DNA of 64,000 nt from Hofstenia miamia. Taxonomy: Eukaryota > Xenacoelomorpha > Acoela. Where the stretch lies: assembly GCA_004352715.1 (NCBI GenBank), contig SCFE01000039.1:2188282-2252281 (forward strand), read 5' to 3'. Below, piece by piece: positions 32,316 through 45,689 of the stretch. The translations under genes were made by a program, and so were the position numbers. Every line of letters begins with the position of its first letter. Positions within the stretch are counted from its first letter, which is position 1. The notes under the pieces are model-generated. The model did no database searches. It had not been told where the DNA came from and saw only the letters and a program-made list of their open reading frames with translations.

Positions 32316-35300
32316 GGAGGGCGCCCCACAACTGTGATCTTCTCATGGCTACATCACTAATAGAAAACTGAATTAATAGTTGAATACAAACGAAGACTAT
32401 AATTTTAAAAATTTGCCATCTTCTTATGAAAATACAAGAATGTAGCCTTGTTGAGAATTTAATCAATCATTAGAAAAAGAGAGTTGAAAATTGTAAATGT
32501 GCAAATTCGAAAGCTTTAGCAGCGTATTTTGTTTTATAAATGGAGTTTTATAAGCGTATTGTCCAAACATCAAGGAAGTTTAGCTATCCGTGTTATTTTT
32601 AGTCATTGCTTTTAATAAATGTCACTAATGTCCAAAGATGAGGAAAAATGTTAATTATCGAAATAATGTGTCGATTTTGATGAATATTACATAAACCTAA
32701 TTAAATATACTGGGTGTTTAAAAAAGAAAATGCACAACTTATTTATAAATGTCAGCAATTGTTGATAGCAGAGCAGTAGCTCAACTTGAACAGTAAACCA
32801 AGGGTAAAAATAGAATAGTTAGTTTAATCAATACGTACGATACACAATGTAATTAATAATTTACAAAACAATGTCAAAGTATATTGGCAAGTAAATTAAA
32901 GCAATTAGTTACTTGGCCGCATTATGTCAAAATCCATCTGCGGAAAATTACCGTCTACCAGGTTTAGACATACAATCTCAATTGGCACTTGACAATGAGT
33001 GTTAATTTGGAAATTAAGGATGACATCAGTTAAGGATTCATGAATTTTGTCATTTGCAAAGAAAATCGTAAATTTAACATTTTGAAATCGTAGTAAGAAA
33101 ATTGCGGGAATGAAAAACACCTTAAAACTAGAATATTTAACTAGAACATTTAACATTTGTAGAGAGCCAAGTTAACGAATTATTTTTATTTGAGGGCGGC
33201 GTTTAAACGAAGAAATGCGGTATTTCATTACAATTAAAACGTAAGCCATGAGTTACTAATCAATCATGACTTGCTAATCATACACGATCCAAGTCTGGCA
33301 TAATACTCGCAAGCTCAATGTAAACACACCGAACACCACACATAAAATAGTTTTCAGTGTGCTAGTATATAGACAGTTAACATAATTTTTAAAAGCCAAA
33401 TACATTAACATATAGAGAGCTGCAAGAGATCGAGCCATTTTCAAAACTCTTCCAATACCATTCCAAGACCCGGGTTCAGTCAAATGCTCTTAGAAGTGAG
33501 ACCGTGTCTATCTCTAACATATTAGTGCTAACGTAATAAAAAACAGAGCTGGTGTATATCATAAAAATTCGTTTTTATAATCGAATTTCACTATAATTTA
33601 AGTTTTCATTGAGAACTTTATAAACAGTGAAAGCAAAGAGATTTAAATTTTAAATCAACTCGTGAAAATCCAGCATAAATAATTTATTATATTATTGCAG
33701 CACAATTAAGGCTGATAAACTGCGCATTTGGAACTTTGACATCACGACGAATGAAAATTGGATTATGGATTGCGCATATAATTATATTGAACACTCATCA
33801 AAGTTCACGGAAATAGCTAATTAAATGTCGCAAATCACTACTTCACCAATAAAACATTCCTGATTAAGTATGACGCTGATTAAACATGCACTACAATACA
33901 CTGTCAGCTGATCCAATCCTATTACAAAATTCAAAACAGGACACCATGAAAATTCAAGTTAATGAAAAATCGCTCTTAAATGTAGGTAATTAAAAACTGA
34001 AAATAATAAAGTTGAAGAGGAAAAAATAATTTAAGTGGACAACTATCCCACTCGACATAACACTTTTAAAAAAATTCAACGAATATATAGATCAGAATCA
34101 TGTCGAATGGAAAAAAAGTAGAGCGATTTGGGCCGCATACACTAATGCAAAACAATAAATATTTAAATCCAATAAGAAGCCACAAGATCACCTTACAAAA
34201 AGTACGTACGTTTGTCAGATAATCTATCCAAAATAAAAATATATTATCAAAATGAAACTGTATGTCATTAAAATCATATGCAGAGACTCACACATAAGAA
34301 AAAGTTTAGCATTATCATTATATTTAAACGCTAACAACTCATGAACTAACTAAAATTTGAAGGATAGAGAATTGTCTCGTCACGATGCGCACTATAATCC
34401 GAATATATGGTATGGGAGGCATTTGAAAGTTATTAAAAGAATCGTATTTTCTATTGATAAAAAGTTTATATTTTCAAGAACAGGAATAATTTTTATCACA
34501 AATGTTCAAAATAAAAGGGGAACAAATTTACTAAATCTGACATCATCTAAGGTTTGCGAATTTTTAAAAAGCTTGGAGAAAATGTTTGAAAATGTGGACA
34601 AACTGATTGTATCTTAATGCATACAATGGGCTAATTGGCAGTTTAAGGTTAAATGTGCAAATGCAAAGACAGCAATAAGATATTAGTATTGAACCACGCG
34701 AATTAAAAAACGTTCTAAACATTATATGTATGAAATTACGGATGTTTGATGTGAATATTTTGTCAAAAAAAATTTTTTAGTGGTTTATATAAGGAGAAAA
34801 AAATTTTAAACAATTCAAAATTGGTTTTTTGAAATTAAACATAAAATTTCATGAAGTCTCAACTCAGGCAAGTACAGCAGTTTTATTGGCATTACTTACC
34901 AGTAAAAATATCAAAATATTTCCATTTTAAAAAAACCAAGTTTCATAATGAAATAGATGCATTGTCGAATTAAACACTATATTACATGCAAAGCCTAAAA
35001 GCGTTAAAAAATTAATTATAGTTTAGAAAAATATAAATTCTCATCTTGTGAGAAATATGCAGACAAAAACATATTTATAAATAAATTACAATGTGGACAT
35101 TGTGCTTGATTGAAATGGGAATCTATTATCAATAACGAAATTCGAATGTTGAAAACTATCCCAATTTAGAGGTCAATACTCTCATTGACTTAAAATTTGA
35201 AAAATGTGCTAAAATCTACTCTTAAATTGCAGGTCGTAACATCGAGTTGGCTTTTAGAAATTTACATATTTTTCGGTTTCCGCTGATAAGTTGGGAATGC

Positions 35301-37422
35301 TTGTTTTTCATTTTATTAGGTTCCGGTAGTATCGTGTTTCCAGACAGAATTGAGAACGTGATATTTATGATGCATGCATAATTTAGTGATTCTATACAAA
35401 TAATAGAATTCTATCAAAGAAAGATAAGATAGAGAAAAATGCTAAAAAAGAAAGAAAAAAATCTACATAAATGAGATCATGAAACACCAATTCACTTGAA
35501 AAATACTGACTAATTTAATGGAAAATTTACTAAATATTAACAATTCTCACCCCAACTTCTACAACTATATACACAAGACTTGTAACTACTGCTTTATATT
35601 TTAAAATGAGAGTAGCATAACGGTACTTTGCAATATCGTGTAATTTTAAGTTTTACATGTTTAAGTGAAGAATATAATGATTGTATTACTTTGTGCAACA
35701 CTGTTACTCGCTACATGTATTATTGTTGATTATATTAATGATACTTTATATGGCGTGGAGGCAGGCAACTTAAATGATTTTATATCATATGCAGAAAAAT
35801 TATTTATATATATATTCAAAACATAACAATTTAACAAAGAACTTCTTGGGTTCTTATGGTCAACCCGTTTCGATAACTGATCATTTAACTAATTCACTTG
35901 CTCTAGAGTAAATAAGTGACTGAACTAAAACCAATATTTAAAATCCTTCACATTTGTTTAGTGAGTACGTGTATTTTAGTTTGGAGAATTGATTAAAAAA
36001 ATGAGGACTTACTAAAAGTGACCATAAACAACTTACATGGAATTTCATGGCTGAAGGTTCCTTAAAAACAAGCAGTTCTGTAAAATGGTAGATGCGTAAA
36101 GGAATTACTTAATAACACTTAGCCCTTTAAAAGACAGATTTATTAGTTCGCGGCGTATATGGCAAATATTTCAATTAAAACAATAACTCAATAACGAGTG
36201 TTACCTTGCAAAGCTATATTGATTGGCAAGAGAAAATAGAATAGATCAACTGCCAAAGAAAGAATATAAACACTAGAAATCTAGGTCACCACAAGGTAAC
36301 ATCAATTTTCAAATCGATGTGTCCTCATTCCAATTTTTGACATTAAGTACTACAAAAGTTTATTGCAAATATTCACTCATAGCAAATGGCATTTTTCAAT
36401 TCAATACATAAGAGTTCATATCGTGTATTTGCGTGAATTGAATTTGAAAAAACGTTTTATAGATGCTCCTTTCACGACAAGCAATTCATTAAAATGCATA
36501 AGCTGTAGGCGTTCTGAGAAGTTGAATGACCTTTAAACCACATGATTTATCCAAATGATGAATTGAAGGAATTAGTAAAAAACCTTAAAAGGCTTAACCA
36601 GCGAAAACACTCAACCAATCTGTATTTGGCCCTAATTGATTTCCAAACAAAACAAGTGATTTCACATTACTATTCAAGCTATTACAAAGGGAATTTCCCA
36701 TTAGGACTATTTTTTGTAGATATAAAATAAAAATCATTGGCGTTAGAGTAAAGCAGGTAGAGCAAAATCATGGTAAGAGATGAAATGAATATGACACATC
36801 AATAAAATTTCACTTCGAATCCCACATATTTGCATGTTGGAATATTCACACAGAATACTGATAATTGTTGATTGCAAAACACAAACATTAATAATCAAAT
36901 CTAATATGTAATATCAGAAACTCCAATTTACATGAATTATTAAAAGCAAAATGGAACGTTGCCGTTGTCTACGAATTCTCTTTTGACATCATTGGAACTG
37001 CGACCATAAATGAAAAATCCGGAAACACATGTTCCAGAATATTACTAATAATTTCTGCAAAATTTGGCCAAAATAGAAATTATATCGGGGAACACATGGG
37101 AAAGAAAGTGTATGGGACAGCCCAAATCCAATTGAACAAAATGAGACTGGGATCCAGAAAATTCTGTTCACGGAGGACCTCGTATACTCTTATTCATCAT
37201 CCCCCAAATAAATGTGTGACTGATTAATTAGTGTTTGCAAGGTCTAAACAAATATGCATGTGCATTTAATGTTGTATTCAAAATGTGAACGCTTAAATGA
37301 ACTGTGCTATATAATCCTTGCTTTAGACTAAAAAGCTTAAATAACAAAATCCATAATTGAAAATAATGATTTAAACTAAAGTCTAAACTTAGTTTTAAAT
37401 ATAGTATAAAATGGTAAGCACT
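32316..37422. other. No gene supported
   Basis: Five kilobases of AT-rich sequence. Open frames of 60-86 codons (for example 34357-34617 and 36542-36730) are within chance expectation for this composition and carry no motif I can name. Confidence 0.45.
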
Positions 37423-37444
37423 TTCTCTCTCTCTCTCTCTCTCC

Positions 37445-37497
<53 letters not shown>

Positions 37498-37501
37498 TAT
37501 A
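37423..37501. repeat. (TC)n-(TA)n compound microsatellite
   Basis: A CT run (37423-37447) passes into a TA run with one G interruption. It ends at an isolated n (37502), where a perfect palindrome starts. Confidence 0.95.
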
Positions 37502-37502
37502 N

Positions 37503-37768
37503 CATAATTTCTAATTAGTACAACACATTATGGACCATTAGATCTTACTTTTGTAAATTATATATATATTTACATAATTTTTGTTCTGGAGATGCGTGCG
37601 TTGAATTTTTTGTTTTAATGGTCAATAAACATCTATCTATCTACAGAGAATTAACTCTAAGCCTATGAACAAATTTTAAGATTGTGAGGCATAGACACGT
37701 CTATTGGGGAACATGTTTGTTATGGCTGAAATAGTTGAAAAGATTAACTATATTTCTTTATAAATGTT

Positions 37769-37808
<40 letters not shown>

Positions 37809-38074
37809 AACATTTATAAAGAAATATAGTTAATCTTTTCAACTATTTCAGCCATAACAAACATGTTCCCCAATAGACGTGTCTATGCCTCACAATCTTA
37901 AAATTTGTTCATAGGCTTAGAGTTAATTCTCTGTAGATAGATAGATGTTTATTGACCATTAAAACAAAAAATTCAACGCACGCATCTCCAGAACAAAAAT
38001 TATGTAAATATATATATAATTTACAAAAGTAAGATCTAATGGTCCATAATGTGTTGTACTAATTAGAAATTATG
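37503..38074. repeat. Perfect 572-bp palindrome centred on (AT)n
   Basis: Every position I compared between 37503 and the centre near 37788 is exactly complementary to its partner up to 38074, including a LINE 3' tail (aataaacatctatctatcta in one arm, inverted in the other). The centre is a ~35-bp AT run. The left arm ends exactly at an isolated n. Such perfect symmetry indicates either a very recent inverted duplication or an assembly/library hairpin. Confidence 0.95.
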
Positions 38075-38850
38075 CATCAAAGGCTTTTAGTGCATTGTGA
38101 ATAGCTGTTGTAGTGACATGGGAGGGAAAATTATCGAAAAGTGATCCGAGGTTAGAGGTTGAATTACGCAACTGTTGGGTAACTAGTTGGGTCTTCGGGC
38201 ACCGGAAAATTACGTGGAATTCGTGCTGGACAGACGAGTTGTCGCAAGTGCACACTCTTTCATGCCTCTCCAACCTCTACCATCGACCTGTTTCAACTCG
38301 TAATTGATGCGATGAAAGACGCATTCTAGCATACTCTTGAACCAAATTGTCTTTGTACAAACTTGGTTGTTTCACAGACGGGTTGAATTGAACGTATGTA
38401 ATAATTTTTGACTTATCTGAGTTTGATATGCTTTCCTTGAAGTTGTCTGACACTGGAACTTCTCCTAAGATTACATTATCAAGAAACGTAGATGTTGGAG
38501 ACCGGACGGTTCGACATAACTCTAGTGAAAATAGGAGTGGAGCATGGGAATTCGGGCGTTGAAACTGGTCCATCCACCACTTGCGTTGTTTTGTGGCAAT
38601 ATGCGTTCGGCATGAGGGGAAACCCGCTTCCACAAGACAGGGGAGATTCGGAGCAGATGATCTGACAGATAACATTAGCTTTACTTTCCGCCTTCTTGTA
38701 GCATGCACCTGATAACCAAGATTCGCAACCATACAATACAGATGACAATAAGGCCGACTCGGCTACCATTTTCTTCATAGTGAACGGCATGTCCGGATTC
38801 TCATTTATGAAAGCAGCATATTTGACTACATTTTTCTTTGCAAATGTGTA
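37936..38850 (-). pseudogene. LINE 3' portion: RT thumb, C-terminal zinc-binding motif, 3' UTR
   Basis: The minus strand encodes INENPDMPFTMKKMVAESAL and LLSSVLYGCESWLSG (RT thumb), then after a frameshift near 38680 KQRKWWMDQFQRP, YARMRLSSHQLRVETGRW, a stop, and ERHERVCTCDNSS..HEFHVIFRCP, a Cys-Cys-His-Cys type C-terminal motif. The frame ends at 38070. The 3' UTR carries aataaa and ends in an (atct)n tail at about 37936, as LINEs of several clades do. The RT palm is not present, so the element is 5'-truncated. Its tail falls within the palindrome, so a second, inverted tail copy exists at 37620-37641. Confidence 0.75.
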
Positions 38851-39349
38851 AAAAAGGTTGGTCGGTTTTAATGGGCTTTTAATGGAATAAATATCTGATG
38901 GATATGAAATATCACAGTACCCATCAATGACTGAATTGATTGATTAGCTGTTAGAAAATATCACTTATATTGAAACAATGGCTATGTATGCGTCTGGAGC
39001 ACAAACGAAGACATGAAAAACTTTCGCTCAGCCTTGTACTTATTTTTTTTAAGCCCATGACCAAAATTTACAGGAATAGATTGTGAGAAAACTGTGGTGC
39101 AAATTAATAACCATTCCTGTTGTTTTGGGTGAATTTCAAAGCGTTAACTGAATATTTTACATTAAGAGTTTATGCTTGTATTTTATGCATACGTTAATTT
39201 GAATTAATTGATTAGAAAAGTTGCTATTTATAGATTGCTTAATTGGATCGGTTCATTTGAAGGCAATCCTTTGTATATATTTGTTAAAGGAATTTTTTGA
39301 AATAAAATGGAAATATCGCTGCTATTCCTTCTTCATACTACTTCTTCCG
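38851..39349. other. No gene seen
   Basis: AT-rich, no coding signal. Confidence 0.5.
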
Positions 39350-39580
39350 TTAGTGTTTGACGCTCAACTCGAGTAACTCATAATTACCAGAGAGAGATTT
39401 TATGAGTAGTCTATCTGTGCCAAATAGCGCTGCTTTCTGTATATATTCTAGCCCACACACCCAAGTGTTTATCGTGCTATTTAATCTACTACTGTCAGTA
39501 TTCCTTCTAGTATATGAAATTCCACTTTGTTGACCTTTCACCTCTACCTCCACACTAAATATGTGTATTATTATCATCAA
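39350..39580 (-). pseudogene. Possible LINE C-terminal scrap
   Basis: The frame contains STINTWVCGLEYIQKAALFG followed by TDRLLIKSLSGNYELLE. The block QKAALxGT is also the C-terminus of the R2-like LINE at 51.6 kb (AQKAALLGTA), and is frequent at the end of such proteins. The rest is not recognisable. It could be a very eroded relative. Confidence 0.25.
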
Positions 39581-42500
39581 TAGTGTAAACTTTCCTACCC
39601 ATATTCAGTTTCACTATCTGGCCTGAGAAATACTTCTCTAGTAGGATATGTTAAGCTGCTCAACTAACCCTTGAGTGTGCTCGCAACGAAAACCTTTCCA
39701 ATTTCTTTTGAATTTCCCTTCCAAGTTAAGTAAAATACAAGCATTAAAACGGCTATATTTTTATTAAGTTTCTCAAATTTACAAGTGTAAATCCTCCAGA
39801 TTAAATTTTCTGTGTTACTACAGCTTCTGCTAACACTATTAGATAATTCCATAAAAAAACTGGAAGAAAAATTAATAAATCAAAGCAAAACAACTCAAAT
39901 TTATAGCAAAATTTATGAAAGATTCCACAGAGATAAATGTCATTATTATTCAAATTGCAATGCTTAATCTGCTGGCACAATAAAATTTCCTCAAACCTTA
40001 GATTTTCTAACGATTTTCTCCCAAACTAAGCAATATATTCCTTTCTTATCAGAAAAAAATATATTTTTAATTTTGGCAGGTCATTTTACCGGGCCTTTCT
40101 TGGAAATTTCCAAATAGCTGCAGGCCAGTTCCACTGCGTAAAAATGAAGTGTCTGCTAAAAACAAATAGAATTCAGGTTGCGAAAATTTTAGCGAAGTTA
40201 ATGATTTTGTAGATTTTTTGGAAAACAACAAACGTGGAAATGGGACAGGTCGAGCTATGGTTCGGGTAGGAGAGCTATGTGCCAAAAAACATTAGAAACA
40301 CAGATCATAATGTAGTAAGCGGTGCTTACTTACAAAAATTATGAATTTCCTGCATACTTAGGGGAAACGGGAGAAAATAATGCACCCAACACCCACATGA
40401 GTTCTACATTTCCGAATTCGTCAGTTAATATATACTTTCAATATTCTATATGATAGTTGGATTTCTACTACAGAAAATTAAGGCATAAACGTAAAATCAA
40501 AATTTTATGTAACGAATAGAAATAACAAGTAAAGCGATCTAAATTTTCCAAAGTAATTAGCGATTTATTGCCATAGCAATAAATTTATGTGATTAACACA
40601 ACATTTCATCAATAAGAAATGAAAAAGTAAAAAAGAGCGCGGAATTAAATTTTTAGCGGGCTGGTGAATTAAAGAATAGAAAGCAGATGTGAAATCCTGT
40701 AGGATATGAATTATTAAGATGTCAAATATCGGATTTAGCCGTGAACAATGAAAGTGAGTGAATACACGATACAGTTTCGCAACAGATCTAACTCCATAAT
40801 AATTCCTCCTCCATGGACGCCATCAGGATTTCAAAAACTACATACCGCTGTTCAATGATTTAAAAACGCATAAAATATCAATTGAGATAATCTGTAATTT
40901 AATGCATGTTTCTTTTCAGAAACGCATTATATTAGTCAAAAACGTTGTAACGTATATATAAATCAAATTTAAATACGTTTCCACAGTTAATAAAATTGTA
41001 AATCCAACGTACTTGATAAATAAGCTTTTATGACAGAATAGTACGGCATTGAATTTATCAAAACGTTGATTTCAGCGAATGTACACTGTCAAAAGTTCAT
41101 CTTCATGACCATAATAACGGTAAGAATCCTAATTTATGAATAAGATAATGAGATGGGACTTAAATTTGTGAAGAACGCAATCAAAAAGGTACAGAAATAG
41201 TCCACTTTACACACATAATCTTCTTAAAATAAACTAACGCCGTCGAAGGTGTTTAATGGGACCCAATAAATATATTTTGCGATTAAGGACCAATATTTAT
41301 ATTTTGAATAACTTTGTAAGCTGCGCGCTTATGGTAATTCGAAAGCAATCGCTCATATTGAATCATTAAGGAGAATGAGATATTAGATATCATTTTCTAT
41401 ATAATGAAAATAAGAATTGTGAAGACATCAACTATAAAAATAAGTGAATAGCAGTTAGTAATAGTAACAAAAATACACATAAATGGATTTCTATATTCGA
41501 AATGTGTTATGTAGAGCTATATTGACATTACAACAGTAGTAAACAGATTCAAATCATCCATCTTGAATCAATGAACAATCAAACAACTATATATTGCATA
41601 CCACTGAGAATCATAGATTTCTACTCGGAAATTACCTTCAGTTAATACAGAGATTGGGGTGTAAACATGTTCATGGCAAAAAATGAAGCTTAAGTCCTTT
41701 GCTCCACACTACTACCTTATATAAAAAACCTAGGTGCGAAAGCTTCAACGAACGTATTATTATCTGCAGAGTCATAATTGGTGATCAGTTTTAAGGGTAT
41801 GCATCTTGTGGCAAAAGGAGAGACAGTTATTGCTGACTGATATAATTGACAAGGTTGCTCAAATGTAGGCAGTGCAAAGTATTCATGCACGATGACATTT
41901 TCTTTTGATCATCTTTGTCCAAATTTATTCAGATGTAAAGGAAGTAACATTTATTGAAAAGCCTTATTATTTGATCTACACTTTTTGGGCCCTCACATAT
42001 GGGAATCATCATGTAAAAGCAGAGAAACTGGAAAAAAGCTTAACCCTATTGGGCATAGTGAGGGAAAATTTCCTACTCTATCTAAATCTGGATTCGATTA
42101 TGATATTAAAACTAACTTTGCACAGTTATTATTCAATCTAAATATTGGTTTTAACGATTGGAAATGATTAGAATTCATTATTTAACTATCAGATTCAAAA
42201 ATAATTTTCTCCCTTACTCTAATTTTTTCTCACTAACAATAAAAGGAAATGTAAAAATTGGAAGACTATATCCCCTTTGAAAAATAATGGCCTACATAAA
42301 ATGATCAGATAGAGAAAATTTTTATTTGGCAGGTTTGATCCCCAATAAAAGTTAGAAAAACTCAACAAGGTTCATTTGGAAAGCTCCACAAATTTTTGAG
42401 TAATAATAAAAAGTTGAATGGGATCTAATAGGATTAAGTAGCATACTGGCATCTAAAAGTAATGCGTTTATAAGACATTTTATGAAAAGGTTTTGTGTGG

Positions 42501-42690
42501 ATTTTTTGAAACGATGTGTCAACAAATTTCAAATTACTTAATGTTCCTGTAACAAATTTGTGCCAAAAAGGCATCAATGGACGTTTTTTCTAAACAGAAA
42601 ACTCTATTTTAAAATTTACCCAAGTTCACAAGCTTGGGTAGAATCTAATGCTAATATTGCTTGAACAATGATAAATTTGCATTGCAACTA
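39581..42690. other. No gene supported
   Basis: AT-rich. A GC-richer patch at 40075-40290 (ggcaggtcattttaccgggc at one end, ggacaggtcgagctatgg near the other) may be a small element, but no convincing TIR pairs up. Frames of up to 78 codons lack motifs. Confidence 0.4.
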
Positions 42691-42927
42691 GGGCTCTGTG
42701 GCAAGAGAATTTTCTTGCTCTCAGTCCTATTGCATTACTTCCCAGTCCAATACCACGAATTTTTTGGATCCATAGTCATAAAGCATAACTTCAACTTTGA
42801 TAAAATTAGCAATAATTATGAGTGATATTCTGAATCCGTGATCGTAGATCCTCCATTTTTCGTACCAATTCAATGAAATTGTTTGGTTCCAGTAAATCCC
42901 ATGGGACTAGACTGTCCCACAGAGCCC
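42691..42927. repeat. TA-flanked MITE, 237 bp
   Basis: gggctctgtgg at 42691-42701 is mirrored by ccacagagccc at 42917-42927 (11 exact bases, with similarity continuing a few bases inward), and each end is followed by TA (42689-42690, 42928-42929). No coding capacity. The structure fits a non-autonomous Tc1/mariner-type element. Its TIR differs from both autonomous-type elements in this window. Confidence 0.8.
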
Positions 42928-45689
42928 TAATTACAACCCCTCATTACTGAAATCAATGATTACATAAAAAGTAGTAGCATCGCAAATGTAAAAAATGAGG
43001 TAATATATCGCAACTGGTACAGCCAGCAAGTGTTCAATAACATAAGCATAAGAACTAATAAAAATAGTAGAGTGCCAAAACACCTGCTATTATAAACTCC
43101 GGTCGATTAACAGTGCAAGAATTTTTTGTATTTTCATGCGCACCGTGCATCTCTTAGTGATATTGATCTTTCAAAATAGCTGTAGAGTAGTTAGCTTTGA
43201 AATAAGTCAAGTGACAGCTAAACAATACAAAATCAAAATTCATATTTGAAAGTATCATTGCTATACACTTAAGCATCGGATTCAAGGTTTACAAATAAAG
43301 CAGGGGAACTTGCATAAAATACATCAAATAATATGGAAAGTAATTTTAAGTAATTGAACCATATCACCGAAACGAACGAAATATCACAAATCAAAATTTA
43401 ATGAGATTTTCTTGATAGCGTTACTCCTAGAAAATTGACAAACGTTCACTCATAAATTCGGGATGCTGCACACTTGGTCGTTCAAAAAACATGGAATATC
43501 GAACTTGCAACAACTCAACTATTTATCGAAAAATCTATGTCTCCAACACATGCAAATTCGGGTGCACAAAAATGTGAAGAGCACTCTTCCGTTTACACAT
43601 TCGGATTACTAAAATTGAGTGCAGGATTCAATGCACTCTGAAGTTTACAGAGCACAATCTACTAATAATAATTAATGGAATTATTGCTCAAATATTCCAT
43701 ATTTACATTACTATGAAAATGAATGAACAGCACAATGAACTTCAAAGCATTTTAGAAGTGAGCTGTTGTACAAAAAAAAGAAATAACTCATACATATATA
43801 AAATTAAATAAAACTGTACCTTTACGTCGAGTTCTTTGATATTAGCCAATTCTGATATCTCAACTAAAAACCGAATATATAACTGCTAACCAATCAAATT
43901 ATGGAAGCAATGCACAATAATTAATCGTAGAAAACATTTATTAGCTGATGGTGGTATAGCAAATAGATTACAAATAAACCACTTGATTGCTATATGATAC
44001 GTAATGCGTAAATTCGTATATAATTCTTGCAATATAAATTTCATAACAGGTGGAATAAGAGATTCCTTCCACGAACTCATTAATATTTACCTCGAAATAT
44101 TGCATCGAAGTCACACTATTGGAAATGAAAAATTAATTAAAGAAAAAATCTGCAGAGATCTGTAAACATACTATTTGTTTTATGTTGAAACTCACAAAAT
44201 AACATCTTTAAATGACGTATGTCTATGCATCTACTCTAATTTACAATAATATGAGATTATTAAAAATATAACGCAAGGTTTGATTTGCAGCACTGTGGAT
44301 TCTAATGTCTTCATAATTTTTAGTTTTCAACCTATACCCCTAAAAAGGAGCGCATTTATAACTATCTCCATAAATATATATGGTATATAAAATCGAATTT
44401 AGCGTAAAATGTATTGTAAATTAGTACTGCGAAGTTTTGGTGTAACAAACCGAAAAATTTGAGAATTTTTTTGACAACTATTATAAAATGGAAAGAATGA
44501 GCATTAATTTAAATGGGCCAATCAGGCCTATGTCTATCTCTGCGTGGATCAACATATGTTTGCAACGGGATATTTGTAATTAGATAGCATTGCATGGGGG
44601 GAATATGACCATTAAAGTATTACTAATCGTTGATAACGAATGAAGTAAGCTATTTAGGGGAAATTAGACGAGAATATAGGTAGTAAAAAAATAAATATAA
44701 AATTTTTAAGAAAAAAATATTTTTATTGATATTGGCGTTTCGTATTAAATCTCTTCTTTACAATATTCTGATAGTGTTAAACTAATATAAGAGACAATAT
44801 ATAACTTATCAAAAATTAACTAAGGTATTTGTTTCAGACTATTTTATAACAGAATTTTGTGGATTTAACCGTCAATTTAAAAATTTGCAACAGGGATACA
44901 TGGAAATTAACTCTAGTTAACGTGGTGTCTATAATTTTTTTTAACAACACGATTTCAATTCCTGAAACACTACTTGCATTGACATACTTTTTATAGCATT
45001 GTCCTTATTTTTTAAAAAATGCATTTTGTTTCAAAAAATACTATGTGAATGTGTACAAGCAGCAACTATAATGTGAAAACCGTGAAATTATTCAATTGAT
45101 AAATCTACCGCATGTATAATCACTTTTACAGAAAAAAATTTCATAAGAATGTGCAAAATTTATGCGATTATTTCCAAACGAATTTTAAGTTAAAAAAAAT
45201 ATATATATACACGTAAGTTAATGTTTGTACGTACAAAGAGTAACTTTTCTTGTATTCCCACAATAATTATTTTTAAACTGGAAAATTCGTCTGGAAATAA
45301 ACAAATACATTTTGCAAATTCTTATAAATTTTGAATAATTTCACGGTTTTCACTTTATAGTTGCTGTTTGTACACATTTATAAACCTGAATAACTTCATT
45401 AAACACTTTTACAAACAGATCGGTTTACTTAGCCAAAACCAAGATTATGAACACAGAGAGTTAGCAAGACTGACAGATGATCGACCTACATGTCCAAATG
45501 AAGATAGGTTTTTGTCCGTTCCATCTTTGGGTTTTTGCGTTAGCGTTACCTAGTGTCTGTTGATGCGGGGAAAGTCATCAAAATATTTTCCATTCTAATA
45601 TTGCAGGAAGTGTGGCACATGCATATACAGCAATATGTACATTATAAAAAATTTTCCATATAAAATCTACTATTTGTAAAAGATAACAA
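42928..45689. other. No gene supported
   Basis: AT-rich. Only short frames (for example 43886-44080 minus, 45368-45553 plus) without motifs. Confidence 0.45.

Noticed and set aside
34357-34617. 86-codon frame
   Set aside because: Starts at a non-ATG codon, AT-driven Lys/Ile/Asn composition, no domain; likely chance.
37423-37501. Regulatory (GAGA-like) element in the CT repeat
   Set aside because: Simple microsatellite with no adjacent gene; no basis for a regulatory call.
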